A stretch of 64,000 nucleotides of DNA, taken from the NCBI RefSeq assembly GCF_001435315.1, contig NZ_AZGK01000001.1, positions 311,476-375,475 of the forward strand, in the 5' to 3' direction. Shown here piece after piece: positions 35,501 through 43,714 of this stretch; within the stretch, counting starts at the first letter, position 1; each line of letters opens with the position of its first letter. Source of the stretch: Lentilactobacillus parabuchneri DSM 5707 = NBRC 107865 (GTDB taxonomy: Bacteria; Bacillota; Bacilli; Lactobacillales; Lactobacillaceae). The position numbers and the translations under genes are program-made. Under the pieces are notes generated by a model. The model saw only the letters and a list, made by a program, of their open reading frames with translations. It made no database searches and was not told the DNA's origin.

Positions 35501-36122
35501 GTTCTTCAAGTGGTGCCAAACGACCCTTGAGTTCGTGAATGATGTCTTCTACCCGGTTCAGATTATCCGACGTTTCATCGATTTCTTTTTGGGCGGTGGT
35601 TTTATGCTGCTTATATTTATAAACGCCGGCGACATTTTCAATAATTGAACGGCGCTCTTCAGGCTTGCTGTTAAAAATCTCTTCAACATTTCCCTGGGAG
35701 ATGATTGAAAGCGACCCCTGACCAATTCCAGTATCCATAAATAAATCGGTAATGTCTTTTAAACGACACTGCTTTTCGTTTAGATAATAGCCACTGTCGC
35801 CATTTCGAAATAATTTTCTGGATAATTTGAGTTCATCAAACGGCGTTTTAATATAGTGATCCGAATTATCAAGAATCAGGGTCACTGAGGCCATGTTTAA
35901 AGACCGTCGATCAGCAGCGCCGGAAAAAATAACGTCCGGCATCCGCGATCCACGGAGATTTTTAGCAGATTGTTCCCCCATTACCCAACGAATCGATTCG
36001 GCAATATTACTCTTACCACTCCCGTTAGGGCCGACAATTCCGGTCATTCCACCAGGAAACTTAATGGTGGTCTTATCTGCGAAAGATTTAAAACCTACAA
36101 TTTCAATGGATTTAAGTTGCAC
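32571..36122 (-). CDS. smc: Chromosome partition protein SMC
   Basis: ATPase of the SMC-ScpAB condensin. The 1183-residue protein has Walker A 'GIVGPNGSGKSNIAESIRWV' near residue 30, two long Gln/Lys/Glu-rich coiled coils (about 170-500 and 670-1000), a hinge domain near 515-640 ('VSDYLEIDDRYVKAIETALG', 'GGSLTGGANRND'), the ABC signature 'LNLLSGGEKALTAITLL' and Walker B 'PFCILDEAEAALD' near the C terminus. It follows rnc by 14 bp and its stop abuts the ftsY start codon. Confidence 0.97.
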   Translation of the reverse strand: MQLKSIEIVGFKSFADKTTIKFPGGMTGIVGPNGSGKSNIAESIRWVMGEQSAKNLRGSRMPDVIFSGAADRRSLNMASVTLILDNSDHYIKTPFDELKLSRKLFRNGDSGYYLNEKQCRLKDITDLFMDTGIGQGSLSIISQGNVEEIFNSKPEERRSIIENVAGVYKYKQHKTTAQKEIDETSDNLNRVEDIIHELKGRLAPLEEQSSLATDYLDQKKRLDQLEKQQLILSTQQAMSDAGHFKQAVSEKSDLVNKLYAQVTTNENSRDKLKATLADNRSQVDHLNDEILAMTEKIQSLKSQHQLSDQEKSFKNADLKRISEQIKLTDKQIADYQVKLTQSVDAGKRIKIKIDNKNKHFADLSEQEKQNSVSVIESEIDDLRNQYVDLLQQKTDIKNQITLKSHDDQQFTERLNAQRERISKAEHDLKQAQDELIAKQADLKDTQAQLAEIDSQLADLTTLLTTRQQEVDSSQANWLAALKVAEQAKAKANSLKSLHDSYRGFYRGVANLLKHKNELTGIMGPVSDYLEIDDRYVKAIETALGGQAQHVISTDNRAASAAIKFLTKNRLGRVTLLPVSTIRSRHLNSGIVRLAEEVAGYIGVASDLVKMPENLTRIKEFLLGTTIIADNLDNAIQISRKISQKTRVVTLDGQVVNAGGSLTGGANRNDNQGVLVQKNELESLEKSTAEMDQKLAEKETALKQAKAELAKISASHERGQQKRFEFHQRVQSLKSQCDSLQNAVSTKQRELKTLELAMKNAASQQSTSDESQLSQKQADIEQKLQQTNNQLDEKRVQLANVKQSAETFATQKQALHEEIVVEQQKLRQLQVDQAALNKQVSNHQTDKAGLLKQQHQLQEELSKQVDSGSLNAEIKQSSQKQTALNQQLQQLKSKVEAGSTAVDQLNQTIQDEQINLNNAKYELKAAQQKLAKNQQNLDANLASLQEQYQIQVQDLNNPDWNWDPQQLAGQIKMLRTGINEIGPVNVGAIQEFKAVSQRYDFLMKQKQDLLDAKDHLMATMQDMDSTISSRFKDAFDKVGRAFGQVFVDMFGGGEAKLVLTDPNDLLNTGIEIMVKPPGKNYRNLNLLSGGEKALTAITLLFAIIKVRPVPFCILDEAEAALDPFNADRFAKYLKRFGDETQFVVITHRKETMIYADQLYGVTMQESGVSKVVTVNLDNLKTEVS

Positions 36123-36136
36123 ATGAATTCTCCAGT

Positions 36137-36847
36137 CTAAACTAGATTGTCTCCTTCTGTATTAAAGTGGCTCAAGGCTTGTTGCGCGGCCTTTTGTTCA
36201 GCACCTTTTTTGGAGTGGCCAATGCCGACGCCATAAAGCTTCCCATCGATAGCCACGTTGACCTTAAACGAACGGTCGTTATCCGGTCCGTATTCATCGA
36301 CTAGTTCGTAATCAATATCAACCGGGCCGTCTGCTTGAGCCAATTCTTGTAATTCCGTCTTATGGTCAAAAAATTCCGCAAACATCCCTTCGTCGAGCTT
36401 TGGGAAAATCACTTTTTGAACGAACCGGGTTACTTCAGCTTGCCCCTGATCTAAATAAAGAGCGCCAACAAATGATTCGAAAATATCACAGAGAAGCGAA
36501 TCTCGATCCCTGGCGCCGGCTTTTTCTTCGCCCCTGCCCAAGCGAATATAACGGTTAAAATGACACTCTCGAGCAAATGTACTGAAACTCTGTTCGTTAA
36601 CCATCGCTGCTCTTAACCGAGTTAATCGCCCCTGCGGCATTTTCGGATAGCGTTTAAAGATATAATCGGAAACAATGAGCTGCAAAACCGCATCTCCCAA
36701 AAACTCTAAGCGTTCGTAAAACTTCAATCCTTCGCCGCGGTGTTCATTGACGTATGAAGCCTGTGTAAACGCCTCATCAAGTAGATCTTGATCATTCATA
36801 TGAATGTCAAAATCTTGTTTTAACATTTCATTTAAACCCTTTATCAA
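36137..36847 (-). CDS. rnc: Ribonuclease III
   Basis: Cuts double-stranded RNA, including rRNA precursors. The 236-residue protein has the signature 'YERLEFLGDAVLQLIVSDYI' near residue 44 with the metal-binding Glu and Asp, 'DIFESFVGALYLDQG' near 120, and a C-terminal double-stranded-RNA-binding domain (160-230, 'GIGHSKKGAEQKAAQQAL'). It is the first gene of the rnc-smc-ftsY block, after acpP. Confidence 0.96.
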   Translation of the reverse strand: MIKGLNEMLKQDFDIHMNDQDLLDEAFTQASYVNEHRGEGLKFYERLEFLGDAVLQLIVSDYIFKRYPKMPQGRLTRLRAAMVNEQSFSTFARECHFNRYIRLGRGEEKAGARDRDSLLCDIFESFVGALYLDQGQAEVTRFVQKVIFPKLDEGMFAEFFDHKTELQELAQADGPVDIDYELVDEYGPDNDRSFKVNVAIDGKLYGVGIGHSKKGAEQKAAQQALSHFNTEGDNLV

Positions 36848-36932
36848 CCTTATACCTCCAAAATGATGCTTGAATAACAGTAAAAAATTGAAATTATATC
36901 AATACTGAAATAATTTCAATTCATCGTGGTGA

Positions 36933-37175
36933 TTACGATTGGTGGGCCATAACGTAATCGACTGCTTCATTAATTGTGTTTAATTTTTCAGCATCTTCAT
37001 CTGAAATTTCTGCGTTAAACGTGTCTTCAAGGTCCAGGACAAATTCAACAAAATCAATTGAATCTGCGTCCAAATCGTTCTTGAAATTTAAGTCACCGGT
37101 AATTTTACTGCGGTCGACATCAAATTCGTCAGCCACAAGGTCGGCTATCTTGTTAAAAATCGCATCTTTATCCAT
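36933..37175 (-). CDS. acpP: Acyl carrier protein
   Basis: Carries growing acyl chains on phosphopantetheine. The 80-residue acidic protein has the attachment site 'DLDADSIDFVEFVLDLED' with S39. It lies 51 bp after plsX, a standard context for the housekeeping ACP. Fatty-acid synthase genes are not in the window. Confidence 0.93.
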   Translation of the reverse strand: MDKDAIFNKIADLVADEFDVDRSKITGDLNFKNDLDADSIDFVEFVLDLEDTFNAEISDEDAEKLNTINEAVDYVMAHQS

Positions 37176-37226
37176 TTGATAAACACCTATTCCATAAAAT
37201 TAATTTGCTAGTTACCATTATATCAA

Positions 37227-38270
37227 CTATTTAGTGCTTTTGATACTTTCTTTTATCTGCTTCAACGCTTCGGCGTGGTCGCTCACGTATTGGTCAAGAT
37301 CGGGAATCATGTTTGATGAAATGATCTGGCGAATTTGCCCAATGGTGTTCTTAACCGTATCGGCTTTACTGCTGCCGTGAGTTTTAACAACCGGCGCTTT
37401 AACCCCCAGCAAGACTGCCCCGCCGTATTGTGAGTAGTCCATGGAACCGCCAATTTTGTGGAAGGCATCTTTGAGCATTAACGCCCCGAATTTGGCTTTG
37501 GCTCCGTCTGACATAATGGTTGATTTGATTAACTTCAGCATTGACAAAGCGGTTCCTTCAATACTCTTGAGAACAGCATTGCCGGTAAAGCCATCGGTCA
37601 CAACCACGTCGGCGACACCGTTTAAGAGTTCACGAGATTCAACGTTCCCAACAAAGTTTAAATCCTTGTCCGCTGCCAGCAAATCGTGGACCTTGCGGTG
37701 ATTCATATCACCTTTATCGGCTTCGGTTCCGTTGTTTAACAAGCCAATCCGGGGATTTTCCACCTGGTTGACGTTTTGGGCGTAATACTTACCCATCAAA
37801 GCGTACTGATAAATGTTTAAAACTTTGGTGTCCGCATTGGCACCAACGTCGATCATGACAAATTTATCCTGATCCTTTTCAGCGATTACCGGCAGCGTGG
37901 TCGTCAAACCCGGTCGGTCAATTCCTTTAATCCGGCCAACGATAAACAAGCCAGCGGCCAGAATGGCACCCGTGTTACCAGCTGAGAAAAATGCATCGGC
38001 AGTGCCCTCTTTAACGGCGGTCGCAGCCAAGACAATGCTGGATTGCTTCTTGGTGCGAACGGCCTTTACCGGTTCGTCACCCATTTCGATGACTTCATCG
38101 GCTTGCATAATTTGAATGTGATCATCGTTTTTTAAGTACTTTTTGATCTGGTCGGTTTGACCAAACAACTGAAATTCAACGTCTGGATAAGCATCTCGAG
38201 CCAGTTCAATTCCTTCAACAACTTCTTTTGGGGCATAATCGCCGCCCATAGCGTCAACTGCAATTTTCAT
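37227..38270 (-). CDS. plsX: Phosphate acyltransferase
   Basis: Interconverts acyl-ACP and acyl-phosphate, supplying PlsY. The 347-residue protein has 'IAVDAMGGDYAPKEVVEGI' at the N terminus, 'AFFSAGNTGAILAAGLF' near 95, 'GLLNNGTEADKGD' near 175 and 'VVTDGFTGNAVLKSIEGTA' near 223. It follows recG by 16 bp and precedes acpP. Confidence 0.96.
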   Translation of the reverse strand: MKIAVDAMGGDYAPKEVVEGIELARDAYPDVEFQLFGQTDQIKKYLKNDDHIQIMQADEVIEMGDEPVKAVRTKKQSSIVLAATAVKEGTADAFFSAGNTGAILAAGLFIVGRIKGIDRPGLTTTLPVIAEKDQDKFVMIDVGANADTKVLNIYQYALMGKYYAQNVNQVENPRIGLLNNGTEADKGDMNHRKVHDLLAADKDLNFVGNVESRELLNGVADVVVTDGFTGNAVLKSIEGTALSMLKLIKSTIMSDGAKAKFGALMLKDAFHKIGGSMDYSQYGGAVLLGVKAPVVKTHGSSKADTVKNTIGQIRQIISSNMIPDLDQYVSDHAEALKQIKESIKSTK

Positions 38271-38286
38271 GTTTAACTCCTATTTT

Positions 38287-40317
38287 TTAATCAGTCGTGA
38301 TCGTTTGATTATATTTTAAATACTGTGCTAATTGTACATTTTCTGGCTTTTTTTGCCAATTCTTGTGAATCGTGATGCTCTGGGCTTCCTGGTTGGCGAC
38401 TTGTAAAATGTTCAGGTCACCGACCGGATCGCCGACTTTAAAATCGGGCATCCCTGATTGTTTATTGCCGGTGATATCGCCTTGGCCGCGCAACTCCAAA
38501 TCTTTTTGGGATAAGAAAAAGCCGTCGGTACTGCTGGCAACTGCCGTCATTCGCTGTTTGCCAATCTCATTTTTCGGGTCGGCAATCAAAATACAGTAGG
38601 CCTGAGTCGACCCGCGGCCAACCCGGCCACGAAGCTGATGCAATTGTGCCAGGCCAAAGTGGTCGGCATCAAAAATCAACATCGTGTTGGCATTGGCGAC
38701 GTCGACGCCGACTTCGATCACCGTGGTTGCCACCATGACTTGAAACTGATTATTTTTAAAGTCCTGCATAGCCTGGTCTTTTTCCTGATCGCTCATTTGA
38801 CCATGGAGCAGGCCAACGGCATACTGGGGCTCAAAAATGGCTTTAAATCGTTCAAAGATTGCCGTGGCATTTTTCATATCAACGGCTTCGGACTCTTCAA
38901 TCAAAGGTGTCACCACATAAATCTGATTGCCTAAATCCAGCTGTTTTTTGACAAACCGTAACGCAGAATCGGTCTTAGCCGAGGGAATCCAAGTTGTTTT
39001 AATCGGCTTTCTGCCCTGTGGCATCTGATCGATGACGGATACGTCCATGTCGCCGTACATGGTGATCGCTAACGTCCGCGGAATCGGTGTGGCCGTCATT
39101 GCCAGCATATTCGTACTGTGGCCCTTTAACCGCAGTGCCTGACGCTGATTGACGCCAAACCGGTGCTGTTCGTCGATAACGGCCAATCCAAGGTCGTGGT
39201 AGTCAACTTGGTCTTGAAATAGCGCGTGAGTCCCCACAATCAGGTTCACTTCGCCATCGGCAATCCTAGGGAGCATCGCTTTTCTTGCCAGTCCGGTAGT
39301 CGCTCCAGTCAATAACGCAATATTAACGTTGAGACCGGCAAACAACTTGGCAAATGTGTTGGCATGCTGCTCTGCTAAAATTTCGGTAGGAGCCATAATA
39401 GCCGCCTGTTTATGGCCACTAATGGCGGCTAAAATTGCCATTGCGGCAACCACGGTCTTGCCACTTCCGACATCACCTTGAAGAAGCCGGTTCATCTCAA
39501 TGGGTTGGGCCATGTCCGCCAAAATTTCACCAACTACTTTTTGTTGGGAGTCAGTCAACTTGAATTTGAGCTGTTGTGTAAAAGTGTCAAGAAGCTTTGA
39601 ATCATAAGTAATCTTAGCCTCAGGGTCGGGCTTTCGGTGGGTTTGTTTTAAGAGCTGAACTTTCATTGAGAATAAGAAAAACTCCATAAACTTAGCGGTT
39701 CGAAACGCTTTTTTAGCAGCAATTGGCGAGTCTGGAAAATGAATATTTTTAATCGTATCGTGAAACGATTCCAGTCGGTATTTTTCCCTTAATGACTGTG
39801 GAATGATGTCCACCAGCTGATCCTCATACGTGTCAAAACCTAATTTTACCAGCTGCTTAATGGTATTTTGCTTGACCTCTTTATTGCTTGGATAAATGGA
39901 GTCGTAGGTGTCATTTCGCTCACCGCTTAAAATCTTCATCCCTTGAATTTGATTCCGGGCGCGACTATAGGTTCCAAAAATAATCACCTGGTCGGCTAGT
40001 TCAAGTTGCTTTTTCAGCCACGGTTGATTGAAGAAGGTAACGGTATAAATATCATCATTAATTTTTAAATGCAGACTTAACCGGCTTCGTCGACGTCCGA
40101 AGAAGGTCACCGTCGGTTCACTGATAATCGTCCCTTTAACGGTGACTTTCTGCCCATCAACAGCGGTTTTAAGATCCTTGAGCGAGAGGTCATCATAACG
40201 TCTGGGATAATAGGTCAAAAGGTCATTGATGGTATTAATTCCCAACTTGTTTAAAGCTGTTAATCGTTTTTCGCCGACCCCTTTAAGAACCGCAACTGAA
40301 TCACTTAAGCTGGCCAT
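38287..40317 (-). CDS. recG: ATP-dependent DNA helicase RecG
   Basis: Remodels stalled replication forks and Holliday junctions. The 676-residue protein has an OB-fold wedge domain (about 45-140) and helicase motifs 'LLQGDVGSGKTVVAAMA' near 275, 'AIMAPTEILAEQHA', 'VIDEQHRFGVNQR', 'MTATPIPRTLA' and 'LRGRVGRGSTQAYC'. ATG 40317 has a G-rich ribosome-binding site; an upstream in-frame codon would add 18 unconserved residues. A terminator of fakA separates it from fakA. Confidence 0.95.
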   Translation of the reverse strand: MASLSDSVAVLKGVGEKRLTALNKLGINTINDLLTYYPRRYDDLSLKDLKTAVDGQKVTVKGTIISEPTVTFFGRRRSRLSLHLKINDDIYTVTFFNQPWLKKQLELADQVIIFGTYSRARNQIQGMKILSGERNDTYDSIYPSNKEVKQNTIKQLVKLGFDTYEDQLVDIIPQSLREKYRLESFHDTIKNIHFPDSPIAAKKAFRTAKFMEFFLFSMKVQLLKQTHRKPDPEAKITYDSKLLDTFTQQLKFKLTDSQQKVVGEILADMAQPIEMNRLLQGDVGSGKTVVAAMAILAAISGHKQAAIMAPTEILAEQHANTFAKLFAGLNVNIALLTGATTGLARKAMLPRIADGEVNLIVGTHALFQDQVDYHDLGLAVIDEQHRFGVNQRQALRLKGHSTNMLAMTATPIPRTLAITMYGDMDVSVIDQMPQGRKPIKTTWIPSAKTDSALRFVKKQLDLGNQIYVVTPLIEESEAVDMKNATAIFERFKAIFEPQYAVGLLHGQMSDQEKDQAMQDFKNNQFQVMVATTVIEVGVDVANANTMLIFDADHFGLAQLHQLRGRVGRGSTQAYCILIADPKNEIGKQRMTAVASSTDGFFLSQKDLELRGQGDITGNKQSGMPDFKVGDPVGDLNILQVANQEAQSITIHKNWQKKPENVQLAQYLKYNQTITTD

Positions 40318-40344
40318 GTTATCCCCCCTTTTTTTACTAGAGAT

Positions 40345-40377
40345 AAATAAAAGTTTGGCCACGTTGACCAAACTTTT
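40345..40377 (-). terminator. Terminator after fakA
   Basis: On the - strand AAAAGTTTGGTC...GGCCAAACTTTTATTT forms a stem of about 10-12 bp with a short loop, 10 bp after the fakA stop. Confidence 0.8.
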
Positions 40378-40387
40378 ACCAAGTTGT

Positions 40388-42100
40388 TTATTCGACAGAA
40401 ATTAAGAATGGGTAAACCGGTTGGTCACCTTCATGAATTTCAACTTCCAATTCATCATCCAACTTCAAGATACCGTCTTGAACTTTTTCTGCTAGTGCTT
40501 GATCGGCGCCATCGCCATAAATAATGGTAATGGCTTCACTGTCTTCGTCGAGCATCTTTTGAACCATTTGAATGGCTGTTTCAACCAGGTCGTCGCCGAC
40601 AGTTGAAATATCGCCGTCTACGATTCCCATGAATTGATCCTTCTTGATTTCCAAGTTGTTGATCTTGGTGTCCCGAATCGCAGTCGTCACTTGTCCTGAT
40701 TTAACAGTTGGCAAGTTGTCTTCCATTGCCTTTTGATTGTCTTCAAGTGAGTTTTCAGGATTAAATCCAAGCATTGCCGTAATTCCCTGTGAAATTGTCT
40801 TGGAATGGACAATTACTGTCGGGATATCAACAACTTCTGCGGCTTGTTCGGCTGCCAAAAAGATGTTCTTATTATTCGGCAGAACGATGGCTTGCTTAGC
40901 ATTGGTATTCTTAATGGCATTAACAATATCCTCTGTGCTGGGATTCATTGTTTGACCACCACTCACGATGTAATTGACACCCAAACTTTGGAACAACTCA
41001 TTCAACCCTTTACCAGATGAAACGGAAATAATAGCTGTATCTGACACTGGTTGCTGGGTACTGATACTTTCAGCTCTTTGGATTGGTGAATCATCCTGAT
41101 CAGGGGTTTCATCATCATTTTCGATGATTGTTTCTTGTTGAAGTCGCATGTTATCGACCTTAACGGTTGCCAAATCACCAAACTCCTGCCCCCAAGCGAG
41201 GACTTTTCCAGGATGTTCGGTGTGGACGTGAACCTTCACGATATCGTCGTCGTTAATGACCAGAAGTGAATCACCGAGCTTGGCGAGGTAGTCGTAAAAA
41301 GTCTGATAATCAAATTGATGATCGACTTCTCTGCCTTTCCCAATTCGAACCATGATTTGGGTACAGTAACCATAAACAATATCTTCAGGATTTAATTTAC
41401 TTTGTACACTTTGATCGGCCACTTTAATCATCTGATTCATCTCGGCATCATTTGGCTGATAGTCTCCGGATTCGGATTCGTCTCGGCCGTTTAAAACATC
41501 ATCGAATGCTTCCAGTACAAAAACAAGTCCCTGACCGCCTGAATCGACGACGCCAACTTGTTTTAAAACCGGCAGTAAGTCAGGGGTCTTTTCTAGAGCG
41601 CTTTTGGACGCCTCATAAATGGCGTCCATGACGGCGACCACATCATTGGTCGTCGCCGCTGTCTTTTTACCAGCGGAAGCAGCCATTCGAACCACGGTTA
41701 AGATGGTTCCTTCAGTTGGCTTCATAACAGATTTATAAGCAATCTCCGTCCCGGCAATAAAGGCATCGGAAATGTCTTGTGCACTCAGGGTTTGTTTGCC
41801 TTCTGTAGACTTGGAGAAGCCACGGAAGATTTGTGATAGAATAACACCGGAATTTCCCCGGGCCCCCATCAATAATCCCTTTGCAAGCGCGCCGGAGAGG
41901 TCGCCAACCTTCTGGCTGGTATCTTTGTTCACGTACTTGTATCCACTGGCCATAGAGAGGCTCATATTGGTTCCGGTATCACCGTCAGGAACCGGGAACA
42001 CGTTGAGTGAATTGATAAAATCAGCATTTTTATTTAATTTAGTTGCGGCTGCTTGAACCATTGCCGTAAATTCGGTGTTGGTAATTTCTGTAACTTTCAA
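40388..42100 (-). CDS. fakA: Fatty acid kinase A (DAK2-domain protein, YloV)
   Basis: Phosphorylates fatty acids held by FakB (DegV) proteins, giving acyl-phosphate for PlsX or PlsY. The 570-residue protein has an N-terminal DAK2 kinase domain ('NVFPVPDGDTGTNMSLSM' near 33, 'LLMGARGNSGVILSQIFRGF' near 75), a middle region near 220-310 and a C-terminal DegV-like domain (about 350-570). A candidate partner DegV is at 4.4-5.3 kb. It follows asp23 by 28 bp. Confidence 0.92.
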   Translation of the reverse strand: MKVTEITNTEFTAMVQAAATKLNKNADFINSLNVFPVPDGDTGTNMSLSMASGYKYVNKDTSQKVGDLSGALAKGLLMGARGNSGVILSQIFRGFSKSTEGKQTLSAQDISDAFIAGTEIAYKSVMKPTEGTILTVVRMAASAGKKTAATTNDVVAVMDAIYEASKSALEKTPDLLPVLKQVGVVDSGGQGLVFVLEAFDDVLNGRDESESGDYQPNDAEMNQMIKVADQSVQSKLNPEDIVYGYCTQIMVRIGKGREVDHQFDYQTFYDYLAKLGDSLLVINDDDIVKVHVHTEHPGKVLAWGQEFGDLATVKVDNMRLQQETIIENDDETPDQDDSPIQRAESISTQQPVSDTAIISVSSGKGLNELFQSLGVNYIVSGGQTMNPSTEDIVNAIKNTNAKQAIVLPNNKNIFLAAEQAAEVVDIPTVIVHSKTISQGITAMLGFNPENSLEDNQKAMEDNLPTVKSGQVTTAIRDTKINNLEIKKDQFMGIVDGDISTVGDDLVETAIQMVQKMLDEDSEAITIIYGDGADQALAEKVQDGILKLDDELEVEIHEGDQPVYPFLISVE

Positions 42101-42128
42101 CTACTTGTCCTCCTTGGTCACTCAGTAA

Positions 42129-42491
42129 TCAGTCGTTCATTACCTGAACGCCTTGAATGATTACATTGACCGAATTTGCAGATACGCCAAGCATACTTTG
42201 CAGGTTATACTTAACCTTTGCTTGAACATTTTTTGAAACTTCGGAAATCTTATTCCCGTAGGCAACGATAATATACACATTCACTTCAATTTCATTGTCG
42301 TGTTGTTTCACAACGACGCCTTTAAAGTAGTTCTCACGATTTAAAATGGTATTGACGTTGTCTCTAAGTTGGTTGCGACTCGCCATGCCAACTACTCCGT
42401 AATTATCGGTCGCAGCACCGCCAACAACATTTGCGATCACGTTGTTGTCGATATCAACTGTTCCAAATCTTGTTTTGATTTTGACGGCCAT
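42129..42491 (-). CDS. Asp23/Gls24 family envelope stress protein (YloU type)
   Basis: The 120-residue protein belongs to the Asp23 (DUF322) family: 'IDNNVIANVVGGAATDNYGV', 'NEIEVNVYIIVAYGNKISEV' and 'SVNVIIQGVQVMND'. Members are linked to cell-envelope homeostasis and, for YloU, sit next to the FakA gene. A second paralogue is at 62.5-62.9 kb. It is divergent from rpmB and has a palindrome in its promoter region. Confidence 0.9.
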   Translation of the reverse strand: MAVKIKTRFGTVDIDNNVIANVVGGAATDNYGVVGMASRNQLRDNVNTILNRENYFKGVVVKQHDNEIEVNVYIIVAYGNKISEVSKNVQAKVKYNLQSMLGVSANSVNVIIQGVQVMND

Positions 42492-42522
42492 CTGTAGCAG
42501 CCTCCTTAATTTTCTATTTACC

Positions 42523-42540
42523 TATTAACGATAGTTAATA
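42523..42540. promoter_or_regulatory. Palindrome in the asp23-rpmB divergent region
   Basis: TATTAAC-GATA-GTTAATA is a perfect 7-4-7 inverted repeat, 32 bp before the asp23 start and just downstream of a TG-extended -10 (TAATAT on the - strand). It could be an operator or a small 5' UTR hairpin. Confidence 0.4.
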
Positions 42541-42621
42541 TTACCACAATAACACCAAAAACCAAAGTAATCTCGTCAGTGTTTGAAGAGCTGTCAAGTA
42601 TAATTACTTGAAAGAAAAGTA

Positions 42622-42650
42622 TTGCAATATCAATGTATCTATGATAAATT
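42622..42650 (+). promoter_or_regulatory. Promoter of rpmB
   Basis: TTGCAA and TAAATT separated by exactly 17 nt, 62 bp upstream of the rpmB start codon. This supports rejecting the longer frame that begins at 42608, upstream of the promoter. Confidence 0.65.
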
Positions 42651-42712
42651 ATTCTAGTGTAATGAAACAGACATTTAACACTAAAATCGAAGAGAAGGGA
42701 GATTTGTTACCC

Positions 42713-42898
42713 ATGGCAAAGGATTTTATTAATGGTAAGCGTACCCACTTTGGTAACAAACGTTCACACGCTTTAAACTCAAGTCGTCGCAGCTGGAAGC
42801 CAAATTTGCAAAAAGTTCGGATTCTTGTTGATGGCAAGCCTAAGAAGGTTTGGATTTCTGCTCGGACCCTTAAATCAGGTAAAGTAACCCGTGTATAG
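42713..42898 (+). CDS. rpmB: 50S ribosomal protein L28
   Basis: The 61-residue protein is typical: '[20 protein letters not shown]', '[20 protein letters not shown]' and '[12 protein letters not shown]'. It has no cysteines, so it is the zinc-independent form. AAGGGAG precedes the ATG by 11 nt. It is a single gene on the minority strand, divergent from asp23, and ends at a strong terminator. Confidence 0.97.
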   Translation: MAKDFINGKRTHFGNKRSHALNSSRRSWKPNLQKVRILVDGKPKKVWISARTLKSGKVTRV

Positions 42899-42908
42899 CA
42901 ATAACTTG

Positions 42909-42933
42909 GATCGATGATGATCGATCTTTTTTA
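42909..42933 (+). terminator. Terminator after rpmB
   Basis: GATCGAT, a 4-nt loop and ATCGATC are followed directly by TTTTTT, 11 bp past the rpmB stop. Confidence 0.85.
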
Positions 42934-42941
42934 TTACAATG

Positions 42942-42994
42942 AAAAAGGATTGAGTCAACCTCACATTTCCGTGAGAATGACTCAATCCTTTTTT
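42942..42994. terminator. Terminator after thiN (usable in both directions)
   Basis: AAAAAGGATTGAGTCA and TGACTCAATCCTTTTT form a perfect 16-bp stem enclosing a smaller TCAC/GTGA hairpin. It ends the rsgA-rpe-thiN transcript and backs up the rpmB terminator. Confidence 0.88.
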
Positions 42995-43051
42995 GACTGA
43001 CCAACAACGAGCTGGTGCAGCCAAATAATGTCACAAATTTGATTTTCAGTA

Positions 43052-43714
43052 TTAATTAAACCGGTTAATATCCTTACTTTGAATCACACACATGACCCCA
43101 CTGCCAAATTGAAACTTGGCAGTTTCGCCGACAAATTCATTGCTGGCAAGCGACATCGGGTGTTTGACCTGGTAATCATCCAAACGATACTTTTCATCGT
43201 ATAGCGTTAGGTGATCCATCGGTGTCAATGCCACAAACGCCAAATATTTTTTATCGGCTTCTTTTTGAATCTGGTAGTCTCCGGGTAGAAAAAAGGTCAG
43301 GGTATTTTGCTTGTCAATCATGCGAATTTTTGGTGCATAAGGTTTAAACCGTGGCTCCAGGACCATCCACAGATTCGCCAGAAAATGATCCAAGCGGCCA
43401 CCAGTGGCACCATAAATATCCAAACGATCCGCGTGATATTCCTGCAAGGCAACCTTTAATCCCAATTGCGTGTCAGTGTCATCTTTTTCAGGAATTGACT
43501 GGCGGATATCTGAGATGTGGTCGCGAACCAACTGCAATTCTTCAGGTTTCAAAGAATCAAAGTCACCAATCGCTACCAAGGGATCAATCCCCTTTTCAAT
43601 TAAATGGAGATTTCCTCTATCGATCCCAATCCAGTCGCCGCTAACCTGTCCGTTTTTCAATTCATCAGGCCAGAGGTCAATCGGACCGCCGACCAATAGA
43701 TTTAATCGTTTCAT
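43052..43714 (-). CDS. thiN: Thiamine diphosphokinase
   Basis: Makes thiamine diphosphate from thiamine and ATP. The 220-residue protein has 'WIGIDRGNLHLIEKGIDPLV' and 'IGDFDSL' near residues 28-54, 'PEKDDTDTQLGLKVA' near 75 and 'IYGATGGRLDHFLANLWM' near 100, all typical of the eukaryote-like TPK fold. Its start codon abuts the rpe stop, so the two are translationally coupled. Confidence 0.94.
   Translation of the reverse strand: MKRLNLLVGGPIDLWPDELKNGQVSGDWIGIDRGNLHLIEKGIDPLVAIGDFDSLKPEELQLVRDHISDIRQSIPEKDDTDTQLGLKVALQEYHADRLDIYGATGGRLDHFLANLWMVLEPRFKPYAPKIRMIDKQNTLTFFLPGDYQIQKEADKKYLAFVALTPMDHLTLYDEKYRLDDYQVKHPMSLASNEFVGETAKFQFGSGVMCVIQSKDINRFN

Noticed and set aside
42608-42712. N-terminal extension of rpmB from 42608
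   Set aside because: It starts upstream of the mapped promoter (42622-42650); L28 begins at 42713.
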